Notes under the pieces: model-generated
Told to the model about the DNA's origin: nothing
Seen by the model: only the letters and a program-made list of their open reading frames with translations
The model's database searches: none
Shown: positions 9,295 through 17,992 of the stretch, piece by piece
How the letters are laid out: every line of letters starts with the position of its first letter
Position numbering within the stretch: position 1 is the first letter of the stretch
Source of the DNA: Aquimarina sp. U1-2
GTDB lineage: Bacteria; Bacteroidota; Bacteroidia; Flavobacteriales; Flavobacteriaceae
DNA length: 64,000 nt
Assembly: GCF_017897595.1 (NCBI RefSeq)
Contig: NZ_JAGKIK010000004.1
Coordinates: forward strand, 248,001-312,000
Direction of reading: 5' to 3'
Program-made: the position numbers and the translations under genes

Positions 9295-9325
9295 CAAAAA
9301 TAGTACTATTTTTTGGATTATTCAA
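9295..9325 (-). promoter_or_regulatory. Promoter of rpsF-rpsR-rplI
   Basis: On the minus strand a -33 TTG (complement of 9323-9325) and a -7 box TATTTTTG (9295-9302) are separated by 20 bp. This fits the Bacteroidota housekeeping sigma consensus TTG-N19-21-TAnnTTTG. The predicted start is about 25 nt upstream of the rpsF ATG. Confidence 0.65.
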
Positions 9326-9380
9326 TAGGGTTACTCTTAAAAAGTTGCGAGAAAAACTAAAAGAATGTATTAATGAAATA

Positions 9381-9453
9381 ATCGATATAAAACAGTAATT
9401 ATAGATATAAAACACTATTTATCGACATAAAACACATTCTATCGATATTTTAG
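9381..9453 (+). promoter_or_regulatory. 20-bp-phased direct repeats upstream of LytTR gene 1 (putative operator)
   Basis: Three copies of ATMGAYATAAAACA start at 9381, 9401 and 9421, and a partial fourth (ATCGATAT) starts at 9441, so the spacing is exactly 20 bp. Twenty bp is about two helical turns, so all copies face the same side of the DNA. LytTR regulators are known to bind pairs of short direct repeats about two turns apart, just upstream of the promoter. The array ends about 60 bp before the ATG at 9515, so autoregulation is the simplest inference. Confidence 0.65.
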
Positions 9454-9514
9454 AAGAATATACTTACATTTATAGAAATTATTAGTACTATTGCATAGCA
9501 TTAAAACCAATACA

Positions 9515-10219
9515 ATGAAAAAGCCCCTAATCAAATGTGGTGTAGTCGAAGACTCTCAATTGCAACGCCGTACCGTCATTAATTTAATAAAAAAACATCC
9601 TAATTTAGAACTTATTGGCGCATGGAACAATGCCATTGAAGCCAAAAATGGGTTACTCGACATAGAAATCGATGTGCTATTTTTGGATATTGAAATGCCC
9701 ATCTTAAATGGTTTTCACCTACTGGATAACTTAGAATGCCAACCTCATGTTATTATTGTAACCGGAAAATCAAAATATGCGCAAAAAGCTTTTGATTATC
9801 AAGCTGTCGATTTTTTAAAAAAGCCTCTAAAATCGAATCGTTTCTCTATAGCCATAGATAAACTTTTAAAATTACATTTCCACAATACAAACATAGAAAC
9901 TGAAAAAAGTGCTCCATCTATATTTATAAAAAGTGGTGTAAAACAATACAAAGTATATTTACAAGACATCTTATATGTGTCTGCAATGGGCGATTTTGCA
10001 AAAATTCATTTCGAAAAAGACAGTCCGTTAATTGTAGCCGGAACGATGACATATCTGGAATCACTATTGCCCGAACAACAATTTTTTAGAATACACAGAT
10101 CCTTTATCGTGAATCTGGAAAAAATAGAACGTTTTACCACAAGATATTTAGAAATAAAAAATGAAGTCATCCCAATAAGCAGGCAAAAGAGACGAGAACT
10201 CAAAAATGTTTTATATTAG
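9515..10219 (+). CDS. LytTR-family response regulator 1
   Basis: From the ATG at 9515 the protein has 234 residues. The receiver domain (about 5-120) has the acidic pair (VVEDSQLQRR), the phosphoacceptor Asp58 in FLDIEMP, the Thr in VIIVTGKSKYA and the Lys in FLKKPLK. The LytTR DNA-binding domain (about 135-232) has IFIKSGVKQYKVYLQDILYV, then FFRIHRSFIVNLEKIERF. I prefer this start to a TTG eight codons earlier because the paralogue at 10625 also begins just before LKCAVVDDS. No sensor kinase is nearby, so it is an orphan regulator here. The phased repeats upstream suggest self-regulation. Confidence 0.92.
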   Translation: MKKPLIKCGVVEDSQLQRRTVINLIKKHPNLELIGAWNNAIEAKNGLLDIEIDVLFLDIEMPILNGFHLLDNLECQPHVIIVTGKSKYAQKAFDYQAVDFLKKPLKSNRFSIAIDKLLKLHFHNTNIETEKSAPSIFIKSGVKQYKVYLQDILYVSAMGDFAKIHFEKDSPLIVAGTMTYLESLLPEQQFFRIHRSFIVNLEKIERFTTRYLEIKNEVIPISRQKRRELKNVLY

Positions 10220-10237
10220 TTCTGCATTATGACAGAA

Positions 10238-10515
10238 ATAGTAAAGAAAAACGTCAATTCGCATGGTTTTTCGTAATAACTTCTAGATTCCGCTCAAGAT
10301 AACATGAAGAAAAATTAGCCTATCCTCAACTTGATTGGGGATATCGAGAATAGCGTTTCGGATCCAAAATCCTAAGTCATATTTTGCTTTTCGAAGGGCT
10401 TGATACACTTTTTCTTCTGGTCGAAGCATTGGAATTGACGGATAATGTATTTTTAAAAAAGGCTAAGACGTAAGCGATTGAGTAAAAAACCTTTAAAAGA
10501 ACCCCATTTCCGCCA
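10238..10515 (+). repeat. Dispersed repeat family R3, copy 1
   Basis: About 280 bp of non-coding DNA similar to 23299-23525. Shared blocks include GGTTTTTCGTAATAACTTCT, CCGCTC.AGATAAC.TGAAG followed by AAAAATTA, TACAC.TTTTTCTTCTGGTC and GAGTAAAAAACCTTT. Similarity is patchy, so the copies are old. It fills most of the gap between the two LytTR genes. Confidence 0.6.
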
Positions 10516-10525
10516 CAATTTACAC

Positions 10526-10559
10526 TTCGACGAAACACTATTTTTATCGACAAAAAACA
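10526..10559 (+). promoter_or_regulatory. Two 20-bp-spaced repeats upstream of LytTR gene 2 (putative operator)
   Basis: TTCGACGAAACA at 10526 and ATCGACAAAAAACA at 10546 are 20 bp apart, the same period as the array at 9381-9453. The flank AAACACTATTT next to ATCGAC is also common to both sites. The rest of the two upstream regions is unrelated, which suggests a conserved binding site for the paralogous regulators. Confidence 0.5.
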
Positions 10560-10624
10560 AGAATTGTTTGTGAGAATAAGATATATTCATTAATATTGTA
10601 TTTAGAAAATATAACACTAAGCAA

Positions 10625-11332
10625 GTGGAACAACCTCAATTAAAATGCGCGGTAGTAGATGATTCTCGTCTACAGAGATTAGCTATAGTAAAGCTAATCG
10701 ATGAACATTCTTCTTTAGAACTGGTGGCGGAATGGAATAATGCTATTGAGACTAAGAATGGCTTATTAGATACCAAAGTGGATTTACTCTTTCTCGATAT
10801 CGAAATGCCTATACTTACAGGTTTCGATCTTTTGGATGATCTGGAAAATAAACCTCACATCATTTTTGTCACGGGAAAAACCAAATATGCTTTTAAAGCA
10901 TTTGATTATGATGCTATTGATTATTTGAGAAAACCTTTGAAAAAGGATCGCTTCAACGCAGCAGTAGATAAGGCATTAAGTATGTCGCGCCTAGGTGTCG
11001 AAGGTGTACCTGTAGAGGACGATGATTATATTTTTGTAAAAAGTAATCTTAAAAAGCGAAAGATCTTCTTAAGTCAATTAAAATACGTAGAAGCTTTGGG
11101 TGATTATGTTAAATTAATTATGGAAGAGGGTGATCCTATCGTTGTGTTGGCTACTATGAAATCATTTGAAGCCCAGTTGCCTAGTGATCGATTTTTAAGA
11201 ATTCACAAGTCTTACATCGTAAACCTGGATAAAGTAGAGCGTTACAATAGTCGAAATATTGAAATTGCTGATGAAAAAATTCCTTTAAGTAGACACAAAA
11301 AACATTCTCTTATCGAAGCGCTAAATAATTAG
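10625..11332 (+). CDS. LytTR-family response regulator 2 (paralogue), GTG start
   Basis: The 235-residue protein is collinear with the regulator at 9515. It has CAVVDDSRLQRLAI, Asp58 in LFLDIEMPILTGFDLLDDLE, the conserved Thr (IIFVTGKTKYA) and Lys (YLRKPLKKDRF). The LytTR domain has IFVKSNLKKRKIFL, then FLRIHKSYIVNLDKVERY. The start is GTG, as no ATG is available before the receiver core. The tandem arrangement and shared block structure indicate an old local duplication, with repeat R3 in between. Its stop overlaps the stop of the convergent priA by 4 bp. No histidine kinase is present in the window. Confidence 0.92.
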   Translation: MEQPQLKCAVVDDSRLQRLAIVKLIDEHSSLELVAEWNNAIETKNGLLDTKVDLLFLDIEMPILTGFDLLDDLENKPHIIFVTGKTKYAFKAFDYDAIDYLRKPLKKDRFNAAVDKALSMSRLGVEGVPVEDDDYIFVKSNLKKRKIFLSQLKYVEALGDYVKLIMEEGDPIVVLATMKSFEAQLPSDRFLRIHKSYIVNLDKVERYNSRNIEIADEKIPLSRHKKHSLIEALNN

Positions 11333-13779
11333 TAGTAATCTACATTAATTAGTATTCGTACTCCCGAAAACTCCTTAATACTTTTAAAAGACTTAATAAC
11401 TTTATGCACGGCTATTTTCGTCTTTGACAACGATTGCCCTTGTGGAATTTTAAGTAGTACGTTTTTATGATATTGATTTCGTATTCTAGGAATGGGAGGA
11501 AATTCTGGCCCTAAAAGATGATCTGAGAATATATTGGTTAATGAGGTAGCCAACCAGTTCATCGCTTCGTTAACTTTAGTATAGTCTTTATGTTTAGCAG
11601 TAATTTTGATGAGCTTATAGAAAGGTGGATATTTATATAGTTTCCGTTCTTCTATTTGATCTTTATACATGCCTATAAAATCGTTAACCGATACTTGCTG
11701 AAGAATTTGATGATAGGGATTATACGTCTGTATAAGCACTTTTCCTCTTTTTTTAGTTCTACCGGCTCTACCCGACACTTGTTGCATTAATTGAAAACTT
11801 CTCTCATGTGCTCTAAAATCCGGAAAATTAAGCAAGCTATCTGCGTTCATGATTCCTACAAGGCTTACATTTCTAAAATCTAATCCTTTAGAAAGCATCT
11901 GCGTACCCACAAGAATATCGATATCTCCATTTTCAAAGCTATTGATTATTTTTTCATACCCATGCTTTCCTCGTGTACTATCCTGATCCATTCTGCCAAT
12001 GGTGTGCTCGGGCAATAACTCTTGTAATTCCTTTTCTATTTGCTCGGTACCAAAACCCTTTGTCGATAGTGCTGTACTATGACATGCCATGCACTGCTTC
12101 AACATTGCAATATGATAACCACAGTAATGACATCTTAATTGATTTTTAAAATTATGAAACGTTAAACTCACATCACAGTTGGGACATTGTGGAGAGTGCC
12201 CACAGGTATTACATTCTACAATCGGCGAATATCCACGTCTATTTTGAAAAAGAATAACCTGCTCACCCTCTCGTAACGCATCCCGAATGCTATCTAATAA
12301 GGTATCGCTAAAATGACCAGTCATTTCCTTCTTTTTATATTTGGTTTTTAGATCTATAAGATTAATTTCTGGCATTAATACATCACCAAACCTTCGTGTA
12401 AGTTGGACTACACCGTATTTCTCTTTTTTGGCATTAAAATAGGTTTCTAAAGATGGTGTTGCAGATCCTAAAAGAACTTTTGCAGAAAACAAGTTGGCCA
12501 AAACGATAGCGGTATCTCTTGCATGATATCGTGGTGCGGGATCATATTGTTTAAATGTACTTTCATGCTCTTCGTCGATAATGATGAGACCTAAATTTAC
12601 AAAAGGAAGAAAAATAGCAGATCTTGCTCCGATTACAAATTGCGCTTTCCTTTTGTTATCTTTACTATTATTCCATGCCTCTACCCTTTCATTTATAGAA
12701 TATTTAGAATGATACACGGTAAGCTGCTCCCCAAAATATGCTTGCAAACGCGAGATAAGCTGTGTAGTTAACGCAATTTCAGGAAGTAAGTACAATACTT
12801 GCTTACCTTCTTGAAGCATATTTTGGATAAGCTGAACGTAAACTTCTGTTTTTCCAGAAGATGTTACCCCATGTAATAAACAAACCTGTTTTTCAAGAAA
12901 AATTGTTTTGATTTCTTCAAGGGCTTTTGACTGATAGGTGTTTAGCGCTTTGATCGAACTAACCTCTCCCTCAAAACTCACCCTATCAGTTTGCATAATG
13001 TATTCAGAAAGAATTTTTTTATCAATTAAAGCTTTCACCACAGATGATGAACTGTTTGACCGTTTGACAAGCGTCGCCATTTTGATAGGCTTCGTCTGTT
13101 GAGCTTGTAAACTAAACATTTGCAATAGTACTTCTCTTTGCTTTGGTGCCCGACTCATTGCATCTAAGAGTGTGCGTAATGCTTCTTCTTCCTGAAAGTC
13201 AGGATGCAATTTGATGTATCGTGTTAATTTCGGTTTATATTGTTCATAGATTTCTTCTTTTATGAATACGACCTCTTTTTCAATCAATCTCTTAATCACC
13301 GGAAGTACATTTTTTCTTCCTATAATCGTCATTACTTCTTGTATACGAAGTAAACTTTGATATTGTAGTGCCTCGAAGATCAAAAATTCATCATCTTGTA
13401 ATGTAGACTCCTGTATTTCTGTTTTTTCATTTCTTAAGATAATAGATTCGCTTTCTAATAAGAAAGCGCTAGGTAAGGCAGCACGCATCACTTCACCTCT
13501 GGTACACATGTAATATTGTGCAATCCAGGACCAAAGCTTTAATTGATTAGCCGTAACTATTGGAGTTTCATCAAGAATATGCTCGATATCTTTGGCTTCG
13601 TATACTAAAGGAGGGTTTTGATGCACGCTCACTACCAAGGCTGCATATACCTTACTCTTACCAAATTGAACAGCTACTCGCATTCCCGGTTTTATATAGC
13701 CGGCTTCATCTTTGTTTATGCTATATGTAAACTCTTTATCAAGTGGAATTGGAAGGATTACATCTATAAAATATGGCAT
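11329..13779 (-). CDS. priA: Primosomal protein N' (replication restart helicase)
   Basis: The 816-residue protein has the PriA 3'-DNA-binding domain (YFIDVILPIPLDKEFTYSI), a winged-helix region, and a helicase core with Walker A GVTSSGKTEVY and the DEEH box. Four Cys pairs bind two zinc ions (CNTCGHSPQCPNC and CHYCG...CMACHS). Helicase motifs V-VI include GTQMLSKGLDF and QVSGRAGR. PriA binds stalled forks and loads the replicative helicase. Length and motif order are normal. It is a single gene converging on the second LytTR gene. Confidence 0.97.
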   Translation of the reverse strand: MPYFIDVILPIPLDKEFTYSINKDEAGYIKPGMRVAVQFGKSKVYAALVVSVHQNPPLVYEAKDIEHILDETPIVTANQLKLWSWIAQYYMCTRGEVMRAALPSAFLLESESIILRNEKTEIQESTLQDDEFLIFEALQYQSLLRIQEVMTIIGRKNVLPVIKRLIEKEVVFIKEEIYEQYKPKLTRYIKLHPDFQEEEALRTLLDAMSRAPKQREVLLQMFSLQAQQTKPIKMATLVKRSNSSSSVVKALIDKKILSEYIMQTDRVSFEGEVSSIKALNTYQSKALEEIKTIFLEKQVCLLHGVTSSGKTEVYVQLIQNMLQEGKQVLYLLPEIALTTQLISRLQAYFGEQLTVYHSKYSINERVEAWNNSKDNKRKAQFVIGARSAIFLPFVNLGLIIIDEEHESTFKQYDPAPRYHARDTAIVLANLFSAKVLLGSATPSLETYFNAKKEKYGVVQLTRRFGDVLMPEINLIDLKTKYKKKEMTGHFSDTLLDSIRDALREGEQVILFQNRRGYSPIVECNTCGHSPQCPNCDVSLTFHNFKNQLRCHYCGYHIAMLKQCMACHSTALSTKGFGTEQIEKELQELLPEHTIGRMDQDSTRGKHGYEKIINSFENGDIDILVGTQMLSKGLDFRNVSLVGIMNADSLLNFPDFRAHERSFQLMQQVSGRAGRTKKRGKVLIQTYNPYHQILQQVSVNDFIGMYKDQIEERKLYKYPPFYKLIKITAKHKDYTKVNEAMNWLATSLTNIFSDHLLGPEFPPIPRIRNQYHKNVLLKIPQGQSLSKTKIAVHKVIKSFKSIKEFSGVRILINVDYY

Positions 13780-14161
13780 TTTTAAACAAAATATAAAGTA
13801 ACTATCTCAGGATAAGCGCATGAGGCATCTGTTAGTCACTAATTTTTATTTCCGAAGCAAGCCTCGAAATAATTAAACCCGAATTATCTAATGAAAAATT
13901 ATAAAATATATTGTAACGAAAGTACAAGTTTAGTTTGGAAAAATTATCAAATCGATGAAGAACTGAATAAAAATATAAACCGAAGCAAAGCAACACCTTT
14001 GCCTTAATCGCATCGATTAATTGAGAATTCCACGTTTTGGGATTGACTCTTTGAGTGTATTAGAAACTAAAAGCGAGCCTTATATCCTAGATCTTCGTGC
14101 TATAAACTTAAAATCTGAGAGCGATACCTGAGCAAAACTTCAAGGTATTGTTGTCATTCAA
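13780..14161. other. Intergenic region without a supported gene
   Basis: About 380 bp between priA and the DUF2147 gene. A 38-codon frame (13891-14007) begins with ATG but has no recognisable features. The stretch 13850-13885, read in reverse (TTTCGAGGCTTGCTTCGG), weakly recalls the internal part of repeat R2. I see no strong promoter or terminator. Confidence 0.4.
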
Positions 14162-14587
14162 TTATATTCTGACCCATTGCTGTGTTCTATACAGAAAAGC
14201 GATGTAACCTCGAACGTTAAGAATGTTTTTGTTTTCTTCGTCAACCCAAAGTTTACATCGGTATACTTTACCGTTCTCGGGATCCAAAATAGTCCCATCC
14301 TCATATTCATTACCATCTTTTTGAAGATCACGTATAATAACCATTCCTTCGATAGGTTTGTTATAGTTATCTCCTTTACATTCGATGCATACCTTATCTC
14401 TATCAGACTCTTTTAATATTCGTTTGATTTTACCGTATATTTTATTATCAGCTTTATAAATCTCGACTATAGACCTAGGCTCGCCGGTATTATCGTCGAT
14501 TGTCTTCCATTTGCCAAAAATAGCTTGTTGGGCATTTGCTGCCCCGCTTACTAATACAACAATAAGTACTATTCTGATTATCTTCAT
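14162..14587 (-). CDS. DUF2147 family secreted protein
   Basis: The 141-residue precursor has a signal peptide (about residues 1-19, cut after GAANA). The mature part begins IFGKWKTIDDNTGEPRSIVE, the DUF2147 hallmark, and has CIECKGDNYNKPIEGM and DPENGKVYRCKLW. These are small periplasmic lipocalin-like beta-barrels of unknown ligand. Two cysteines (CIEC) could form a disulfide or bind metal. The gene follows the chalcone-isomerase-like gene at 14631 by 43 bp and may share its transcript. Confidence 0.85.
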   Translation of the reverse strand: MKIIRIVLIVVLVSGAANAQQAIFGKWKTIDDNTGEPRSIVEIYKADNKIYGKIKRILKESDRDKVCIECKGDNYNKPIEGMVIIRDLQKDGNEYEDGTILDPENGKVYRCKLWVDEENKNILNVRGYIAFLYRTQQWVRI

Positions 14588-14630
14588 TTACTGAATTTTT
14601 ATAATGAATGAAAAATAAGTAATTACAAAA

Positions 14631-15191
14631 TTATTGTAACCCTAGCATTCCATTTTTTATGCCTTCGCTAGCTGGCTCTTCACCCAACCAAATTTTAAAA
14701 AGGGCGTATTTAAAATCACGACCTTCTATCGTGCCTAATTTTTTTCCATTTTTATAAGCTTCAACACCCTTTCCTTTTACATAAACAATATCAAAAATAT
14801 CGTTTTTCACTATAGGATCTGAAAAGAATCTGATAAACTTGTTGATTCGTTCTTGTAAAGGTTGGGTATTACCGAAAGTAGCTTTGTTAAAACCATCTCT
14901 AACCGCCTTTATCATTTTCTTTTGCGTCACAAAGCTAGACACAATGTTGAGTTTGATAGCCATGGTTTCATCGGCATCCAAAATTACTTTTGGATCTCTA
15001 CTTTTTTCTGAAAGATAGAGACCGCCGGCGTATAAGTCGATCCAAAGCATCTCTCTCATTCCGGCTCCATTTAATTTTAAATCGGTACCGGCAAAATTTT
15101 CTTCATAGGGTAGAATAGCTTTTCCTACCCTGATTTGCGCAGAAACTGTTATAGACAATACCATCACTGCGAAAAAAGTAATTTTTTTCAT
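14631..15191 (-). CDS. Chalcone isomerase-like secreted protein 1
   Basis: The 186-residue protein has a signal peptide (1-18) and the bacterial chalcone-isomerase-like pattern: LKLNGAGMREMLWIDLYAG, YLSEKSRDPKVIL, then DADETMAIKLNIVSSFV. Bacterial members share the plant fold but not its flavonoid role; several are thought to bind lipids or to have lost catalysis. It ends KIWLGEEPASEGIKNGMLG. It is a close paralogue of the gene at 15613, 420 bp away in the same orientation. No flavonoid genes are present, so the enzyme name should not be taken literally. Confidence 0.85.
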   Translation of the reverse strand: MKKITFFAVMVLSITVSAQIRVGKAILPYEENFAGTDLKLNGAGMREMLWIDLYAGGLYLSEKSRDPKVILDADETMAIKLNIVSSFVTQKKMIKAVRDGFNKATFGNTQPLQERINKFIRFFSDPIVKNDIFDIVYVKGKGVEAYKNGKKLGTIEGRDFKYALFKIWLGEEPASEGIKNGMLGLQ

Positions 15192-15535
15192 ATTACATAC
15201 GTAGTTGGTTGGGGTAAATTAATATTTAGTTTATAAAATGTGAATACTTAGTTTAACAAATAAGCTATGCGTGCATAATAATAAAAGCTATATTTATTTT
15301 AATTTCTGTAAATTTTCATCAGGATTTCAGGCTAAAAACCTTCAAATTCAGTAGTTTTTCTTTACAGCGTGTTTACTTTATCTTAGAAGACTTATAAAAA
15401 ATAATACACCTTCTCACAATACATAAAGCAATACTACATGTAATTAAAGAACTACCTAATTTTTAATACTATGTTTTCAAAATAATTACGCAAACAAAGT
15501 GCATTTTTCTTACGTCAATTTCAAATTATTTAATA

Positions 15536-15582
15536 AATTGATGTAAACTTTATTACCTAAATCAGAAAAGTTTACATCAATT
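15536..15582 (-). terminator. Perfect 16-bp inverted repeat downstream of chalcone-isomerase-like gene 2
   Basis: AATTGATGTAAACTTT (15536-15551) and its exact complement (15567-15582) surround a 15-nt spacer. It starts about 30 bp beyond the stop of the gene at 15613. The stem is AT-rich and has no clean U-run after it on the minus strand, so it is either a weak terminator or a binding site. Confidence 0.5.
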
Positions 15583-15612
15583 CATTATAAAAATACGACA
15601 ATATTTTTATTG

Positions 15613-16176
15613 TTAAAACTGCCCAAGCATTTCTTTTTTTAATCCTTTATCAGCTGGTTTATCTCCTAACCAAATACCAAATAATGCCTTTTTAAAATCT
15701 AGTCCGGCGATATATCCTTTCTCTTTTCCATCTTTGTAGATCACACTTCCTTTTCCTTTCTCGTAAACAATGTCGTAGATCTGATCAACTTCGATTTCTT
15801 CTTGAATAAAACTTAAAAAAGTATCAATTCTTTCTTGGTAAGGTGCAAGATTACCATTCGTAGATTTTTCGAAACCAGTTCTTAAAGCGCCTTCCATCTT
15901 ACTTCTTGACATTAATCCAGAAACGATATGTAGTTTTATTGCCATTGTCTCATCTGCTTCGACAATTGCTTTGGCATTTGTATTTTTTTGTTTTACATAT
16001 AACCCTCCTGCATATATATCAATAAAAAATTTCTCTCTTAGACCATATCCATTGATTGTAAGATTTTCGCCATTAAACGTTACAGTTTTAGGAAGTACAG
16101 CATCCCCTACTTCTATTTGGGCTTGCATGGATATTGAAGAAATCAAAATTAAAAGTACTACGCTCAGTTTTTTCAT
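15613..16176 (-). CDS. Chalcone isomerase-like secreted protein 2
   Basis: The 187-residue protein is built like its paralogue at 14631: signal peptide (1-19), LTINGYGLREKFFIDIYAG, YVKQKNTNAKAIVEADETMA, and the closing ALFGIWLGDKPADKGLKKEM. Matching blocks run the whole length, so the pair arose by duplication. It lies 27 bp behind the YihY-like gene, which lies 4 bp behind nadC, so it may be the third gene of that transcript. A perfect inverted repeat follows its stop. Probably periplasmic; ligand unknown. Confidence 0.85.
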   Translation of the reverse strand: MKKLSVVLLILISSISMQAQIEVGDAVLPKTVTFNGENLTINGYGLREKFFIDIYAGGLYVKQKNTNAKAIVEADETMAIKLHIVSGLMSRSKMEGALRTGFEKSTNGNLAPYQERIDTFLSFIQEEIEVDQIYDIVYEKGKGSVIYKDGKEKGYIAGLDFKKALFGIWLGDKPADKGLKKEMLGQF

Positions 16177-16203
16177 TTTTAAAATTTATTAAAGTTTATG
16201 TTA

Positions 16204-17130
16204 TTAAAATGTTTCAAAATTTTTCTTTAATTGATTTAGTGATGCATTTAATTCGAAACCTAATAGTAATAGATTTGCATTAAGCCAAATATAAATCATC
16301 AATATCAAAACGGCTCCTATTGAACCATATAGTTTATTGTAGGTAGAAAAGTTATCTATATAAATTCCAAACAAATACGTTGTTATTATGATTAACATGG
16401 TTGTCATTAAAGCACCAGGCGAGAAAAATTTGTTAAGTTTCCCTTCAGAAGTGCCAAAATAGAATAATGTTGCTATGATCCCAAATATCATTAAAACAAA
16501 CAGTAAATACCGTCCGAAGGTTAACCAAAAAACGGTATCATTAACTACTCCTATTTCATTTAAATCATTAACCAAATAGGTAAAATACAAGGTTCCTATT
16601 ACTGTAATTAGCAACAACGATGCCACAATGATAGATACTCCAAGTGCGATTAAATATTGTCTAACAAAAGTACGGTTTAAGCTTACATGGTAAGAATACC
16701 CAAAACCTGAAAAAACGGCATTAATACCATTGGTCATAAAAAAAATTGAAAGTAAAAAAACCGTAGATAGCAAACCCGCTCTTGGATTTGATGCAATGTC
16801 TTCGAAAATTGCCGAAAAGAAATTCGAAGTTTGTTTGGGTAATAACTCATTAATAAATTCGAAGAAATTACTCTCGAAGTTCTCTATTGGCACATACGGA
16901 ATTAAATTAAGTAAAAAGAGTAAAAATGGAAATATGGAGAGAAAAAAACTCCAAGCTATGGCACTAGCTCTGGCAGAAAATGTTCCTCTTATGATACCGA
17001 TCACATAAATTTCTATTAAATCATAAAGAGACAGACCTTCTAAACCAGGAAGAACTGCTTTTTTTCCATAGGCAACCAAAATATTGATGATGGGAATTTT
17101 TGCTAATTTATCTTCAATAGGTTTTGTCAT
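16204..17130 (-). CDS. YihY/virulence factor BrkB family membrane protein
   Basis: The 308-residue protein has about six hydrophobic helices and the family signature ASAIAWSFFLSIFPFLLFLL in the first one. It also has GLLSTVFLLSIFFMTNGINAVFSGF and a C-terminal IYIWLNANLLLLGFELNASL. The family was once called ribonuclease BN by mistake; its actual role in the inner membrane is unclear. It is 4 bp behind nadC and 27 bp ahead of a chalcone-isomerase-like gene. Confidence 0.9.
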   Translation of the reverse strand: MTKPIEDKLAKIPIINILVAYGKKAVLPGLEGLSLYDLIEIYVIGIIRGTFSARASAIAWSFFLSIFPFLLFLLNLIPYVPIENFESNFFEFINELLPKQTSNFFSAIFEDIASNPRAGLLSTVFLLSIFFMTNGINAVFSGFGYSYHVSLNRTFVRQYLIALGVSIIVASLLLITVIGTLYFTYLVNDLNEIGVVNDTVFWLTFGRYLLFVLMIFGIIATLFYFGTSEGKLNKFFSPGALMTTMLIIITTYLFGIYIDNFSTYNKLYGSIGAVLILMIYIWLNANLLLLGFELNASLNQLKKNFETF

Positions 17131-17134
17131 GCGC

Positions 17135-17992
17135 TTATACTGCCTTCAAACTTAAGTCAAGATTATGTACAGAGTGTGTTAAGGCCCCGCTACTTATATA
17201 ATCAACCCCACATTCTGCATATTTTCTTAGTGTTTGTTCTGTAATCCCTCCACTAGATTCGGTAAGACATTGGTCACCGATCAAATCGACAGCTTTTCTA
17301 GTATCTTCGTAATTGAAGTTATCTATTAAAATACGATAAACACCCTGGGTTTCAAGAATTTCTTTAATTTCCTGAAGATTACGAGCCTCAACAATAATTT
17401 TAAGATCAAGATGGTGCTTTTTTAAATATTCCTTGGTTTTCTCAATAGCTTTTTTGACTCCGCCGGCAAAATCGATATGGTTATCTTTCAACATAATCAT
17501 ATCGTAAAGAGCGAATCTATGGTTCTCCCCACCCCCGATAGTTACTGCCCATTTTTCTAAAGCTCTAATTCCCGGAGTAGTTTTGCGCGTATCCAAAATT
17601 TTTGTGTCTGTACCTTCTAAAAGTTTTACAAACTGACTGGTCTTGGTCGCAATCGCACTCATTCTTTGCATCGCATTAAGTACCAATCGTTCTGCTTTTA
17701 AAATAGACTGAGAGTTTCCTGATACATAAAAAGCTTCATCCCCATAGGCTACAGCACTTCCATCGTGTATCATTATTTTCATAGTTATGTTGGGATCAAT
17801 ATATCTGAATACTCTTTTAGCAAATTCTACTCCGGCTAAAATTCCTTTATCCTTTACCAAGAGTCTGGCTTTACCGGTAGCTGTACTTGGGATACATGCC
17901 ATCGAACTATGATCTCCTTCGCCTACATCTTCTCGAATAGCGTTCTCGATAATCAAATTAATTTCTTTATCAAATTGAGCTTTACTAATCAT
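17135..17992 (-). CDS. nadC: Nicotinate-nucleotide diphosphorylase (carboxylating)
   Basis: The 285-residue protein is quinolinate phosphoribosyltransferase, which turns quinolinate and PRPP into nicotinate mononucleotide in NAD synthesis. Key motifs are EDVGEGDHSS at the start, ERLVLNAMQRMSAIATKT, LDTRKTTPGIRALEKWAV, GGGENHRFALYDMIMLKDNH, and the final ESSGGITEQTLRKYAECGVD with YISSGALTHS. Length is normal. nadA and nadB are not in the window. It seems to head a short operon with the YihY-like gene. Confidence 0.97.
   Translation of the reverse strand: MISKAQFDKEINLIIENAIREDVGEGDHSSMACIPSTATGKARLLVKDKGILAGVEFAKRVFRYIDPNITMKIMIHDGSAVAYGDEAFYVSGNSQSILKAERLVLNAMQRMSAIATKTSQFVKLLEGTDTKILDTRKTTPGIRALEKWAVTIGGGENHRFALYDMIMLKDNHIDFAGGVKKAIEKTKEYLKKHHLDLKIIVEARNLQEIKEILETQGVYRILIDNFNYEDTRKAVDLIGDQCLTESSGGITEQTLRKYAECGVDYISSGALTHSVHNLDLSLKAV

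Noticed and set aside
9381-9453. Possible CRISPR or replication-origin iterons from the 20-bp repeats
   Set aside because: The repeats are contiguous with only 6-7 variable bases between them, no DnaA boxes or rep gene are near, and the position upstream of a LytTR gene explains them better.
11329-11332. Overlap of the stops of the LytTR gene and priA as an assembly error
   Set aside because: Both proteins end with normal C-termini; short overlaps of convergent stops are common.
13891-14007. 38-codon ATG frame in the gap between priA and the DUF2147 gene
   Set aside because: No known motif, no promoter box nearby, and a frame of this size is expected by chance in AT-rich DNA.
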